The notes beneath the pieces are model-generated. The model ran no database searches. It was not told the DNA's origin and was given only the letters and a program-made list of their open reading frames with translations. From Thermoflavifilum sp. (lineage in GTDB: Bacteria > Bacteroidota > Bacteroidia > Chitinophagales > Chitinophagaceae), in contig JAIMAQ010000001.1 in NCBI GenBank assembly GCA_023511875.1, positions 124,001 to 188,000 of the forward strand: 64,000 nt of DNA. The letters are read 5' to 3'. Below are positions 1 through 9,321 of this stretch, piece by piece. The position numbers and the translations under genes were made by a program. How positions within the stretch are numbered: the first letter of the stretch is position 1; each line of letters opens with the position of its first letter.

Positions 1-89
1 AATCTGGCATAAAACCTCGGGCAGTGTTATCTTTGCTCTTGGTATTGACTGGCTTGTAGCGTGTGGAGCAGAGCTAAAAATTGTGTAAT
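1..89 (+). promoter_or_regulatory. accD leader with possible -7 box
   Basis: The sequence TATCTTTG at 28-35 matches the Bacteroidota -7 consensus TAnnTTTG exactly and lies about 55 bases before the accD ATG at 90. No TTG was found at the usual -33 spacing, so the call rests on one box. A short open frame from base 2 to the TAA at 86-88 could instead be the tail of an upstream gene cut by the window edge; its 28 codons were not recognised. Confidence 0.35.
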
Positions 90-938
90 ATGGCAAAATG
101 GTTTGAGCGAATAAAAAAGGGCATTGTCACCTCAACGAGTGAAAAGAAAGAACCTCCCGACGGATTGTGGACAAAATGCCCAAAATGTAAAAAGCTCATC
201 CTCACCAAAGATCTTCGGGAAAACAACTACGTGTGCGACAAATGCAATTATCATTTCCGCATCAACTCTGCAGAATATTTTGAAATTTTATTCGATACCG
301 ATCATTCTCATGAGCTTTTTGCAAATATCTACCCGGTAGACATTTTGGGATTTAAAGATGTCAAAACCTATGAAGAACGCCTGCAAGAAGCCCAGAAAAA
401 AACCGGGCTCGCCGATGCCATTCGGGTAGGTGTGGGTAAGGTAAATGGTTTTGATCTGGTCATCGGTTGTATGGATTTTGATTTCATAGGTGGATCCATG
501 GGTTCGGTTGTTGGTGAAAAAATTGCCCGAGCAGTAGACTATTGCATAGCCCAGCACGTACCTTTGCTGATCATCTCTAAATCGGGTGGTGCTCGCATGA
601 TGGAAAGTGCATTTTCTCTCATGCAAATGGCAAAAACTGCAGCTAAGCTCACCCAGCTGGCAGAAGCAAGAATTCCTTACTTCTCGCTCATGACCGACCC
701 CACCACAGGCGGTGTAACGGCTTCGTTTGCTATGCTCGGCGATATCAATATGGCCGAACCGGGCGCATTAATTGGCTTTGCTGGCCCACGCGTCATCAAA
801 GAAACCATTAAAAAAGACTTACCCGAGGGATTTCAAACGGCCGAATTTTTACTGGAACACGGATTTCTGGATTTCATTGTTGATCGAAAAGAGCTGAAAA
901 CCCGCATTAGCGAATTGCTACTTCTATTCAGCAAATAA
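90..938 (+). CDS. accD: Acetyl-CoA carboxylase carboxyltransferase subunit beta
   Basis: AccD is the beta half of the carboxyltransferase that moves the carboxyl group from biotin-BCCP to acetyl-CoA to make malonyl-CoA, the first step of fatty acid synthesis; it acts in the cytoplasm with AccA. The 282-residue product has the N-terminal four-cysteine zinc finger (C30, C33, C49, C52) followed by the crotonase-fold carboxyltransferase domain with the oxyanion stretch [11 protein letters not shown] and the [14 protein letters not shown] segment. The frame extends to a TTG at 81, but the ATG at 90 gives the usual MAKWF-type N-terminus and was chosen. smpB follows after 12 bases and is probably cotranscribed. 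Full length. Confidence 0.96.
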   Translation: MAKWFERIKKGIVTSTSEKKEPPDGLWTKCPKCKKLILTKDLRENNYVCDKCNYHFRINSAEYFEILFDTDHSHELFANIYPVDILGFKDVKTYEERLQEAQKKTGLADAIRVGVGKVNGFDLVIGCMDFDFIGGSMGSVVGEKIARAVDYCIAQHVPLLIISKSGGARMMESAFSLMQMAKTAAKLTQLAEARIPYFSLMTDPTTGGVTASFAMLGDINMAEPGALIGFAGPRVIKETIKKDLPEGFQTAEFLLEHGFLDFIVDRKELKTRISELLLLFSK

Positions 939-950
939 TGGCCCACGCGT

Positions 951-1388
951 ATGAATATTATCAACCGCGCTGCCCGCTTTCACTATGAAATCATCGATCG
1001 ATATATTGCCGGCATGGTATTAACCGGCCCCGAAATCAAATCCATTCGTGAAGGGAAAGTGAGCTTTAATGATAGCTTTTGTTATTTTCAAGATGATGAA
1101 CTTTATGTAAAAAATCTCCACATCGCAGAATATAAAAATGCCACACATATCCATCAAGATCCCCTTCGTGAAAGGAAATTATTGCTACAAAAACGAGAAC
1201 TGCGCCGCCTGAAAAATGCTATTCAAGAAAAAGGATTTACCATAGTACCCTTGCGTATTTTTATCAATGAAAAAGGTTGGGCAAAAATGGAAATTGCGCT
1301 TGTGAAAGGCAAGAAGATATACGACAAACGTGAAACTATTAAACGAAGAGAGGCCGAAAAAGAAATTCAACGCAGGTGGAAGCGCTAA
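951..1388 (+). CDS. smpB: SsrA-binding protein SmpB
   Basis: SmpB binds tmRNA and carries it to stalled ribosomes for trans-translation. The 145-residue protein is within the usual family length. It shows the OB-fold N-terminus (NRAARFHYEIIDRYIAGMVL), the conserved TGPEIKSIREGKVSFNDSF segment, and the basic C-terminal tail (YDKRETIKRREAEKEIQRRW) that folds in the decoding centre. It starts 12 bases after accD, suggesting one transcript, and its stop lies only 7 bases from the stop of the convergent gene on the minus strand. The ssrA (tmRNA) gene itself was not seen in this window. Confidence 0.96.
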   Translation: MNIINRAARFHYEIIDRYIAGMVLTGPEIKSIREGKVSFNDSFCYFQDDELYVKNLHIAEYKNATHIHQDPLRERKLLLQKRELRRLKNAIQEKGFTIVPLRIFINEKGWAKMEIALVKGKKIYDKRETIKRREAEKEIQRRWKR

Positions 1389-1395
1389 TAGCCAG

Positions 1396-3399
1396 CTAAT
1401 GTACCAGCTTTTGCTTTTGATTATGATAAGTCATATAACGTGCTGTTTCATAAAACGCATACAACCATTGGCGCATGGCTTGTAATACGGAATCTGTATA
1501 AGCATTGTGTGGAATAGGATCGTTGTTCACAATCGACACAAATTGATATTCATCAGGATGATGAATAGATTGCTTGAGATAATAATGGCTATTTAAGATA
1601 CCCATCTGATCGTTGTCTCGCTCAATAATAAATGCCATATTCTGCATAGTATCTGCAAGGTGCAGTAAATCTCTTCCTAACGTGTAATCGTGATACGATA
1701 CATTAGCTAAGCCAGCCAATGTTGGCAATACATCTACTTGCGAGGCAATCATGCTATGCCGCTCAGGCTTCAACAATGCTGGTGCAAAGATGATAAATGG
1801 CACATGCTCGCTCGTCAATCGCTGATCAGTCCATGCTCTGGGAAATATATTTCCAGCATCTCCATTTATACCATGGTCTCCTATAAAAGCAAATATGGTA
1901 TGGCGGAAATAAGCTTCTTTGCTGGCGGTGTCGATAAATGTTTTTACACAAAAATCAAAATATCGAAATGCATTTAATTCTTCATTGGAGAAGAAACCAT
2001 ATTTTTTTAAAGTATCAATTGGATAATCAACCTTGTGAAAATATTTGAGATCTTCTTCGGGAATCGAATAGGGTCGATGATTATCGGAAGTCTGGATAAT
2101 AGCAAAAAATGGCTGCTGCTGCCTACGCAACACCTTATTGGCTTCAAGAAATAAGTCTTTATCGCTTATGCCCCACACATCGAGCCGTGGAGAAGAATAA
2201 TCTTTCTCTTCATAAATACGTACACTATCAATATTGTTATCAAGCAAGCCACGAATATTAGCCCAGCTAGTACTACCACCTATAAAATAAAATTTTTTAT
2301 ATCCTTTAAATGCATTGATGATGGTGTGTTGATCTACAATCTGTGGATTGCGACTAGCCGTTCTATGTACTTCTACATCTGGCAAACCCGTTATGGTAGC
2401 CCATACGCCACGTGCTGTGCCAAAACTGGGTGTAAAAAAATGATCGAAGAAAATTCCTAATTGGGCAATGCTATCTATAAACGGTGTAGTATGTAATGGA
2501 TTACCCCACAACGAACTCTTATACCCACTAAAGCTTTCACATATCACCAGCACAATATTGGGATGTAAAGCAGGCCTTGTTGTATCTTCTGGGAAATACC
2601 GTTCATAATTCAGATGTATGCTATCTGGATGATCAACATGAAGGTAAGCAGCCATCATGGGATAATAATGGCGAGCCTTTTCAATATCGAAAGTAGAATT
2701 GCGAAAAGCTAACGTACTGAAGAAACTTTGAAACGGATTCAAAGCAATCTGTGCATTGAAATCGCTCCGCAAGCTAAAGGCATCGCTCCAGCGAAGGGGA
2801 AACTGACCAATTCGACCAAATACCCATCCACCAAAAAATAAAAAGAACAATATCGAACGCCACCATCGACCACGGCGTTCAATCTCGGGCTGTGCTTCGA
2901 TTTGTTGATGCGTATATTGCACATAACGAAAACACAACCATACAAAAACGATCATGCCTATCAAAATCCATATCACATGATAGGTTTCCCACATCATGCC
3001 CAATGAAGTAATCGGATTTTCTAAAAAATCCAATACATGTGCATTTAATCGTGTATGTAAATAAGCAAAATGAGCAACATCTATGACATAAAAAAATGCG
3101 AATACTATGATTGCCAGTAACCAAATAAAATAAGCAAATCGGCGACCTGCAACTGTACGGAAAGGATGCACCCACGGTATCGCTCCTACCAGCAACATCA
3201 ATACGGCCATGATACAAATTTCACGCATATCATAGCGCAAGCCCATCCACATCACTGGCCAGAACGCGTGTTCGCTTATCGATGTGCTACGGAAATACAG
3301 GTACATGCCCAAACGGGCCAACATCATAATAAGCAAAAAGAAAACAGAGAGCGCAAGAATCCATCTGTGTAGGCGCGATAAGAATGGTTTTCGAGTCAT
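1396..3399 (-). CDS. LtaS-family membrane phosphoglycerol transferase/sulfatase
   Basis: Membrane-anchored enzyme of the alkaline phosphatase/sulfatase superfamily, 667 residues. About five hydrophobic segments occupy the N-terminal third (roughly residues 13-37, 60-78, 90-113, 141-158, 181-197). An extracytoplasmic catalytic domain then has the metal ligand E288 (ICESFSG), the nucleophile candidate T328 (SFGTARG), H441 (SDNHRPY) and the D508-H509 pair (GDHG). That set matches LtaS/sulfatase enzymes that transfer or cleave phospho-headgroups outside the inner membrane. Gram-negative Bacteroidota carry several such proteins; the substrate (phosphoglycerol, phosphoethanolamine or sulfate ester) cannot be read from sequence. 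It stands alone, convergent with smpB. Confidence 0.85.
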   Translation of the reverse strand: MTRKPFLSRLHRWILALSVFFLLIMMLARLGMYLYFRSTSISEHAFWPVMWMGLRYDMREICIMAVLMLLVGAIPWVHPFRTVAGRRFAYFIWLLAIIVFAFFYVIDVAHFAYLHTRLNAHVLDFLENPITSLGMMWETYHVIWILIGMIVFVWLCFRYVQYTHQQIEAQPEIERRGRWWRSILFFLFFGGWVFGRIGQFPLRWSDAFSLRSDFNAQIALNPFQSFFSTLAFRNSTFDIEKARHYYPMMAAYLHVDHPDSIHLNYERYFPEDTTRPALHPNIVLVICESFSGYKSSLWGNPLHTTPFIDSIAQLGIFFDHFFTPSFGTARGVWATITGLPDVEVHRTASRNPQIVDQHTIINAFKGYKKFYFIGGSTSWANIRGLLDNNIDSVRIYEEKDYSSPRLDVWGISDKDLFLEANKVLRRQQQPFFAIIQTSDNHRPYSIPEEDLKYFHKVDYPIDTLKKYGFFSNEELNAFRYFDFCVKTFIDTASKEAYFRHTIFAFIGDHGINGDAGNIFPRAWTDQRLTSEHVPFIIFAPALLKPERHSMIASQVDVLPTLAGLANVSYHDYTLGRDLLHLADTMQNMAFIIERDNDQMGILNSHYYLKQSIHHPDEYQFVSIVNNDPIPHNAYTDSVLQAMRQWLYAFYETARYMTYHNQKQKLVH

Positions 3400-3508
3400 G
3401 GTGCGTGCTAAACAAACTAACTTATCGTAAAACGGCTGCTAAAATACGAGTTTCTTCCTGTTAGTGAACAACATCAACAGGCCAACAACAGACGGTTAAC
3501 AGACACTA

Positions 3509-4393
3509 TCATGATTTTTTACGCGGATGCACATGCCGCTCGGCATGATAAGAAGAGCGAACCAACGGGCCGCTTTCTACATAATCGAACCCCATCTGAT
3601 AACCAATTTCACGATATTCGGCAAATTCGTCGGGATGTACATAACGTTGTACAGGCAGATGTTGCGGCGTAGGTTGCAGGTATTGCCCCAATGTAAGTAC
3701 ATCACAACCGTTTTGTAGCAAGTCTTCCATAGCTTGCAACACCTCATCACGCGTTTCGCCTAGCCCTAGCATAATGCCACTTTTGGTGCGCATGCCCGCT
3801 TGCTTTAAGCGGCGAATCACTTCCAGGCTTCGGTGATATTTAGCCTGAATACGCACCTTACGGGTGAGCCTTTCTACCGTTTCTAGATTATGTGAAACTA
3901 CTTCAGGAGCCACATCAATGATACGTTGCAAGTTGTCCCAATTACCTTTAAAATCGGGGATAAGAGTTTCCAGTGTGGTTTCGGGATTCAACTCTCTAAC
4001 GGCTTTTACGGTAAGACTCCAGATGATGGAGCCTCCATCGGGCAGCTCATCTCGATCAACAGAAGTAATCACGGCATGCTTTACTCCCATCAAACGGATA
4101 GCCTCGGCCACCCGCCGCGGCTCTGCCCAGTCGACCGGCAAAGGCCTCCCGGTAGCCACAGCACAAAATCCACAGCTTCGCGTGCAAATATTCCCCAAAA
4201 TCATGAAGGTAGCTGTACCTGCACCCCAGCATTCGCCCATATTCGGGCAATTGCCGCTCTCACAAATAGTGTGCAATTTATGCTCATCTACAATTTGCCT
4301 GACTCGGCGATAATTCTCTCCAATAGGCAATCTCACCCTCAACCAATCGGGCTTCTTTTTCTTTGGCTCTGCCTGTATTGTCGTTGTTTCCAT
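3509..4393 (-). CDS. lipA: Lipoyl synthase
   Basis: Radical-SAM enzyme that inserts two sulfurs into the octanoyl chain on lipoyl domains of 2-oxoacid dehydrogenases and GcvH. The 294-residue protein has both cluster motifs: the auxiliary cluster cysteines C44, C49 and C55 ([13 protein letters not shown]) and the radical-SAM CxxxCxxC cysteines C70, C74 and C77 (CTRSCGFC). The C-terminal RSSYHAE segment carries the serine that ligates the auxiliary cluster. It starts 33 bases after the stop of the outer-membrane protein gene on the same strand, so the two may share a transcript, although no functional link is evident. lipB is not in the window. Confidence 0.97.
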   Translation of the reverse strand: METTTIQAEPKKKKPDWLRVRLPIGENYRRVRQIVDEHKLHTICESGNCPNMGECWGAGTATFMILGNICTRSCGFCAVATGRPLPVDWAEPRRVAEAIRLMGVKHAVITSVDRDELPDGGSIIWSLTVKAVRELNPETTLETLIPDFKGNWDNLQRIIDVAPEVVSHNLETVERLTRKVRIQAKYHRSLEVIRRLKQAGMRTKSGIMLGLGETRDEVLQAMEDLLQNGCDVLTLGQYLQPTPQHLPVQRYVHPDEFAEYREIGYQMGFDYVESGPLVRSSYHAERHVHPRKKS

Positions 4394-4426
4394 GCTTGTA
4401 AGCTTTAATGATTCATGCTTGAATGA

Positions 4427-5233
4427 TCACCATTTTTTGCCAAATAGCAATCCTACAGAAGCATTGAGAAAAAATTTATGCGGTTTATTATCTACCATAA
4501 TGGCGATGTCTTGAAAATAGTATTGCCCACTCACGCTTACTTCTAATGCACTCACCATAGAATTAAACGCTGCCCAGTCGAATCGCATGCCCACACGGGC
4601 ATATAGACCAGGCACCCATTTGAGCTCATCCCATCCTTTTTGCAAACCTGTTCCTCCTAAAATATTGTAAGCATCTAAAAACTGGGTTTTGTTTGAACCA
4701 TTGTAGCGAATATATTCGGTAGCATTACTCGAAGAATCGATGTAGACCTGCAAATAATAAGGTCTCAAAATGCCCATGGAGAGACCACCTAAGTAAACAG
4801 CTGAAACCTCCACCCCGTTTTTATTGGCCTTGTTTCCAATCAAATAGCGCTGCCCTATAGAAAGTCTGGCTTGATAAAAAATATTTTGCTTACCATAGAC
4901 ATAAGGATGAGTGGTATACACATTACCAAAAAAGTCAACACCAATAGGATTGGCCGATTTGCGCTCTTTAGGTGATTTGGTTTCGCCCACTTCAAATTGA
5001 TAAATATTGGTAAACAACTCATTTTTGCGATGACCTAGCTCCAAAAAAGCATTCCAGCCATCGGTATTGAGTCGAAAACCTCCTGAGAACTCATGGGCAT
5101 AAACTTCTTCCCCATCTCGATTAAATAACAAATAATGTTTGCTGGGCTTGCCCACTATAGGAGCAGGATTGTTCTGTGCCAAAGCTGGTGAGAACAATGC
5201 AGACAGCGTAATAAATATGAAGATGATACGCAC
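4427..5233 (-). CDS. Predicted outer-membrane beta-barrel protein
   Basis: A 268-residue protein with a type I signal peptide (about residues 1-19, ending ALAQ). Many alternating aromatic/glycine strands follow (for example FSGGFRLNTDGWNAFLELG, FYQARLSIGQRYLIG, VSAVYLGGLSMGI), and the C-terminal strand ends GLLFGKKW, as expected for a small porin-like barrel or outer-membrane beta-barrel domain protein. No named family was recognised. It is the first gene of a probable unit with lipA; a CAAATTTA sequence at 5290-5297 (TAAATTTG on this strand) could be its -7 box. Confidence 0.55.
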   Translation of the reverse strand: MRIIFIFITLSALFSPALAQNNPAPIVGKPSKHYLLFNRDGEEVYAHEFSGGFRLNTDGWNAFLELGHRKNELFTNIYQFEVGETKSPKERKSANPIGVDFFGNVYTTHPYVYGKQNIFYQARLSIGQRYLIGNKANKNGVEVSAVYLGGLSMGILRPYYLQVYIDSSSNATEYIRYNGSNKTQFLDAYNILGGTGLQKGWDELKWVPGLYARVGMRFDWAAFNSMVSALEVSVSGQYYFQDIAIMVDNKPHKFFLNASVGLLFGKKW

Positions 5234-5289
5234 AGAAAAAAGATTTATGGTATAAACGCCAATCGATGCAATAGCATTGTAAATCTAAG

Positions 5290-5297
5290 CAAATTTA
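5290..5297 (-). promoter_or_regulatory. Possible -7 box for the barrel protein/lipA unit
   Basis: Reads TAAATTTG on the minus strand, an exact match to TAnnTTTG, about 55 bases upstream of the ATG at 5233. No TTG sits at -33 spacing, so support is partial. Confidence 0.35.
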
Positions 5298-5425
5298 GTT
5301 TATCGAATAGGAAATGTGAACGGTTGCCCCACAACAGGAGAAAAATGATAGATTTTTGATGAAAGATATCTCCGCTGTTTCCAGATAAATCGAAAGCCTG
5401 TACCTTGCATAAAAATCTTGCAACT

Positions 5426-5845
5426 ATGGCACATTTTGAAGTCGTATATCAAGGAGATTTGCGTTGCCAGGCCAAGCACATCCGTTCAGGAACACTGATC
5501 GAAACCGATGCACCAGTCGATAACCATGGCAAAGGAGAGCGTTTCTCCCCTACCGATCTGGTAGCTACGGCATTGGGCGTATGCATGATGACGGTTATGG
5601 GTATTGCTGCACGGGAAAAACAGATTGTCTTAGACAACACCCGAATAGAAATAGAAAAAATCATGGGTACAGCTCCTCGTCGTATCGTAAAAATCACTGT
5701 GCATATTTATTTCCCCGAGGAGCTAGTGCTTTCAGATGCCGACCGATCTTATTTTGAACATGTAGCGCTGAATTGCCCAGTGGCTAAAAGCATTCATCCC
5801 GATATCCAACAAGACATTCATTTTCATTGGTCAAAAGCTTTCTAA
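5426..5845 (+). CDS. OsmC family protein
   Basis: OsmC/Ohr superfamily protein of 139 residues. These cytoplasmic dimers reduce organic or inorganic peroxides with two cysteines, or act as less defined detoxifying proteins. The expected cysteines are present: one in the central helix (ALGVCMMTVMG) and one in the C-terminal NCPVAKSIHPD motif. The frame opens at a TTG (5405), but the ATG at 5426 gives the typical MAHFEVVYQGDLRC start. Its last 15 bases overlap the end of the convergent DUF2851 gene. The NCPVAKSIHP ending is typical of the general OsmC branch rather than of Ohr. Confidence 0.88.
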   Translation: MAHFEVVYQGDLRCQAKHIRSGTLIETDAPVDNHGKGERFSPTDLVATALGVCMMTVMGIAAREKQIVLDNTRIEIEKIMGTAPRRIVKITVHIYFPEELVLSDADRSYFEHVALNCPVAKSIHPDIQQDIHFHWSKAF

Positions 5846-7138
5846 GCGATGAGCATGCTTCAATAATTGATGACCAATGGCGCAATGAAGGCAACGTTTT
5901 GACTGGCAATATTGATTGTAAAGCTGATATAAAGCTTGTGTATCGGCTGCATGAATAGGCTCAATGCCCAATTGTTTCCATCGACGAATAATTTGGTTTT
6001 CTTCGGGCGGAAGTGTTTGCACCCATGACAAAGCTTTTTGTTGCAAGCTTGGTGCCTGGCGAAAATAGCCATACCACCATAATAGTGGAGCTACTACGTT
6101 CAAGATCAAATGATCGATCATTTCCTCTCCTAGAGAAAGCTTGTGGGGAGCCGCAGGCTCATCGAATCGATAATGAGTAAGCCAGTACTCCTCTAAGCGA
6201 AGCTGAAACACATCGCGCAATTGCTGAATGTGATTGATTTCCAACCAGCGAGATAGCAAATGCCCTGTCTGAGAAACAAGTGTGGCCAGCTGGGCAATCC
6301 TCACGGAGGGGAAATTAGCGGGTCTGGTACGCAACCATTGCCATCCGCTAGGATCAAGCGGTTGAAGCTGATGTTTATGACTTAAAAACCGATATAGTTG
6401 CTGTAATTCCCGCGGATACGACTCATGAAAACTTCCTTGTAGAAGCCCCGCTTGTCCAAATAATATGGCTTCTGCCGCCATCGGGATGTGCCGATATCGA
6501 GCAAATAAGCGCAAGGGAGCTCGCGAGGCTAGTCGTTCAAACATGTCTGCATTTCTTTTCATCCCAAAACCCCGCGCCAAAGCCCAATAAGCCACTTCTT
6601 CCCAATCGCCATGAGTTTGCTGGAGCCATTCTTGATACCGTTTGCCCTTTTCTTCCCAACGTTCAGCCAGCAGTCTTTCTTTCCAGCTCGACCAAATCAA
6701 TTCAGAGATATGGGTGAGCTCAACGTGCCAGGAAGAGCAAGCAATGGGATGCAATTGTTCCATCCAGCTTTTATACCGTTGGATCAACATGCGAGATATT
6801 CGCCCCCCAAGCTCTATACAAGGATACTGCTGCAACAATGCATCATTTGCTGGCAAATCTTGTTCATATACCACATGCAAAATCAATTGTCGATAGCGCT
6901 CATCTGCATCATGCGCATGATGGTACCAATCTGAGCTACGCACATGTAGCTCCACCGCACCCACCCATAATGTAGAACCAATACGCACCCGCGCCTCCTG
7001 AAAATCGGGCCCTTGCCCATCTCGATTCCAGTTGCCAGGATGCAATACTACTACCTGCTCTCCTTGAATAGTAGTAAGTTCTTGACTTCGATAGTAACGA
7101 TATTGCCAGATAAACTGTAGTAATTTTTCTGAGATCAT
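5831..7138 (-). CDS. DUF2851 family protein
   Basis: A 435-residue protein of a family found almost only in Bacteroidota. Recognisable blocks are the N-terminal EKLLQFIWQYRYY, the HPGNWNRDGQGPDFQEARVRIG segment that resembles a nuclease-like acidic/histidine patch, GAVELHVRSSDWY, and the C-terminal CQSKRCLHCAIGHQLL with clustered cysteines. The function is unknown. It lies 51 bases downstream of the AraC regulator on the same strand and may be read through from it. Its stop overlaps osmC. Confidence 0.85.
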   Translation of the reverse strand: MISEKLLQFIWQYRYYRSQELTTIQGEQVVVLHPGNWNRDGQGPDFQEARVRIGSTLWVGAVELHVRSSDWYHHAHDADERYRQLILHVVYEQDLPANDALLQQYPCIELGGRISRMLIQRYKSWMEQLHPIACSSWHVELTHISELIWSSWKERLLAERWEEKGKRYQEWLQQTHGDWEEVAYWALARGFGMKRNADMFERLASRAPLRLFARYRHIPMAAEAILFGQAGLLQGSFHESYPRELQQLYRFLSHKHQLQPLDPSGWQWLRTRPANFPSVRIAQLATLVSQTGHLLSRWLEINHIQQLRDVFQLRLEEYWLTHYRFDEPAAPHKLSLGEEMIDHLILNVVAPLLWWYGYFRQAPSLQQKALSWVQTLPPEENQIIRRWKQLGIEPIHAADTQALYQLYNQYCQSKRCLHCAIGHQLLKHAHRLESF

Positions 7139-7189
7139 CGCCCAGAATATTTACTCGAAAAGATCATGAAGGCTTTGAGCAGGATACAG

Positions 7190-8083
7190 TCAAATAAAGA
7201 TGCGACTCACCTCGCTATAACGTTCTCGATATTCTCGAGGAGTGCATCCTTTTCGGCGTTTGAAAATACGATTAAAATTGGAGATGTTGTTAAAACCACA
7301 TTTATAAGCGATCTCTGCAATAGTGAGCTGAGTTTCCATAAGCATCCGACTGGCATGAGCTAAACGCTTCTCTGTGAGGCTACTCATAAACGTTATACCA
7401 GTTTGGTTTCGAAAATACCGGCTAAAAGCAGATTCCGTCATGTTGTTTAACTTCGAAACTTCAGCAAGTGAAATGGGCCTATGAAAATGCTTGTCGATAT
7501 ATGCCAACGTACGCTCGATGCGCGGACTACGATGTTCCCAAGGATCTACTTGTTGAAAAATATTGTCAGACAATATGCGCATGTTCCTGGAGATAGATAA
7601 ATCGTGCAAAATCGACATCAATTCCAATACCGAATCAAATCCCTGTTTGCGATTCAAATGTATAATACGAGGCATGATATGTTCTATGGTTTCTCGTGAG
7701 AATAAAATTCCTCTCAATGATTTTTCAAACATGCGACGTATGAGACTCAATTGATTCCTCCTCAGAAATTTTTCATCAAACAAATCTTTATGAAACTGAA
7801 TAGTAATTTCTCGAATTTCTCGACTGGTGCAGTGATGGGTAAACCATGCATGGGGTAGATTTGGGCCTACCAATACCAGCTCTAGATCATCAATCTCTTC
7901 TATATGATCGCCCACCACACGCTGTGCCCCTTTAGCGTTCATGATAAAATTTAGCTCATATTCTTCATGATAATGAAGCGGAAAATTAAAATGTGATTTT
8001 ACGCGAATAGCCATTGTAAAACAATCTGTTTGGGTAAGAGGAGTGATTTCGCGCATGATGTGGTCATAAATAGAGTTGCGCAT
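7190..8083 (-). CDS. AraC family transcriptional regulator
   Basis: A 297-residue regulator with an N-terminal cupin sensor (histidines in FPLHYHEEYELN near residues 35-45; PNLPHAWFTHH near 75-84) and a C-terminal double helix-turn-helix AraC domain (about 190-290, including LAEVSKLNNMTESAFSRYF and IAEIAYKCGFNNISNFNRIF). The ATG at 8083 was chosen over an upstream GTG at 8155, which would run into the divergent promoter region. It is transcribed away from the GH26 mannanase gene with about 130 bases between the starts. That arrangement makes it the likely sugar-responsive regulator of the mannan locus. The cupin would sense a sugar ligand, which is an inference from family and position. Confidence 0.9.
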   Translation of the reverse strand: MRNSIYDHIMREITPLTQTDCFTMAIRVKSHFNFPLHYHEEYELNFIMNAKGAQRVVGDHIEEIDDLELVLVGPNLPHAWFTHHCTSREIREITIQFHKDLFDEKFLRRNQLSLIRRMFEKSLRGILFSRETIEHIMPRIIHLNRKQGFDSVLELMSILHDLSISRNMRILSDNIFQQVDPWEHRSPRIERTLAYIDKHFHRPISLAEVSKLNNMTESAFSRYFRNQTGITFMSSLTEKRLAHASRMLMETQLTIAEIAYKCGFNNISNFNRIFKRRKGCTPREYRERYSEVSRIFI

Positions 8084-8211
8084 GAACACCGGTTTTTGGC
8101 AGTGCGTAAATATACTAAAATTGTTTATGGATAGTTTCGAAACAAAGGGTTCCACTTTTATTTTCTTTCTTTGCTCTGTTAGTCATAAATTTATCCTAAA
8201 TAAAGTTCATC

Positions 8212-9318
8212 ATGGCTCGCTGGCTATACATATTGTTATGTGCTCTTTGTGTGAATGTAAACAACACCTTCGCGCAGATTGATGCCCATGCTAGCCCGGC
8301 CACACATCAACTATACACCCATCTGCTGCAACTGTATCAGCGGGGTAAAATCTTATTTGGTCATCAAGAAAGCCTGGAATATGGGGTGGGTTGGCAATAT
8401 CGGCCTAATTATAGCGATGTGTATGCGGTAACGGGCGATTATCCTGCCTTGCTAGGATGTGACCTCAGCGGTATTGAGCTGGGCGACAGTATGAATATTG
8501 ACCATGTACCTTTTTGGATCATCCGTCACGATGTAATCCAACAATATCAAGCAGGAGGGGTGGTTACGTTTAGCTGGCATATGCATAACCCCGTAAACGG
8601 TTCATCTGCTTGGGATACTACGGCTGGCAATGTAGTAGCTTCGATTTTACCTGGAGGCAAGGCTCATCAGATTTACGTGCAATACCTCCAGCAAGCTGCT
8701 TCTTTTTTAAATAGCCTTGAAACAGCTTCTGGTGAAAAAATTCCTATAATCCTTCGGCTGTTTCATGAACTAAATGGGAATTGGTTTTGGTGGGGAAGGT
8801 CGCATTGTTCTGCCCAAGAAATGAAATCATTATTTGCTTTCACGATAGCATACTTACGCGATAGCCTGAATTTACATCATGTGTTGTATGCATACAACAC
8901 AGATCGGTTCCCCAGCGCAACGGCTTATCTGGAAAGATATCCAGGTGATAAATGGATTGACATCTTGGGATTTGATATCTATCAAGCTTATGACATTTCT
9001 AGCAATCAAGCCTTTAGCCAAGTCTTAAGCCGCATGTGTGGCATACTCGACAGCATATCCAATGTTCATCACAAATTAGCTGCTTTAACAGAGTTTGGTT
9101 ACAACCAACTGCCCGATAGCTCCTGGTGGATGCAAGTACTTTGGCCTGCAATAGCACCTTATCATTTATCGTATATACTTGCCTGGCGCAATGCAGGATA
9201 TCAGGAATTTTATGTGCCCTATCCTGGACAAGCTTCCGCTACAAGTTTTAAACAATTTGCCTTACTCGACCGCATACTACTTCGCTCTAAATTAGCATCA
9301 ATTCAGCTTTACCAATAA
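8212..9318 (+). CDS. GH26 endo-beta-1,4-mannanase
   Basis: Secreted glycoside hydrolase of family 26 (368 residues) that cleaves beta-1,4-mannan backbones. A signal peptide covers about residues 1-22 (ends FAQ). The retaining catalytic pair is visible: acid/base E186 in FHELNGNWFWW and nucleophile E294 in ALTEFGYNQ. Substrate-site residues are in HQESLEYGVGW and SWHMHNPVNG. It heads a tight plus-strand operon: the symporter starts 3 bases after its stop, and the epimerase overlaps the symporter. The same order of genes (mannanase, symporter, 2-epimerase) is known from the Bacteroides fragilis mannan pathway, where a GH130 phosphorylase is also present. No lipobox is obvious, so it is probably periplasmic rather than surface-anchored. 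Confidence 0.93.
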   Translation: MARWLYILLCALCVNVNNTFAQIDAHASPATHQLYTHLLQLYQRGKILFGHQESLEYGVGWQYRPNYSDVYAVTGDYPALLGCDLSGIELGDSMNIDHVPFWIIRHDVIQQYQAGGVVTFSWHMHNPVNGSSAWDTTAGNVVASILPGGKAHQIYVQYLQQAASFLNSLETASGEKIPIILRLFHELNGNWFWWGRSHCSAQEMKSLFAFTIAYLRDSLNLHHVLYAYNTDRFPSATAYLERYPGDKWIDILGFDIYQAYDISSNQAFSQVLSRMCGILDSISNVHHKLAALTEFGYNQLPDSSWWMQVLWPAIAPYHLSYILAWRNAGYQEFYVPYPGQASATSFKQFALLDRILLRSKLASIQLYQ

Positions 9319-9321
9319 GCC

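Noticed and set aside
3926-4408. A 160-codon plus-strand frame
   Set aside because: It is antisense to lipA, whose two cluster motifs are intact; the translation shows no family features.
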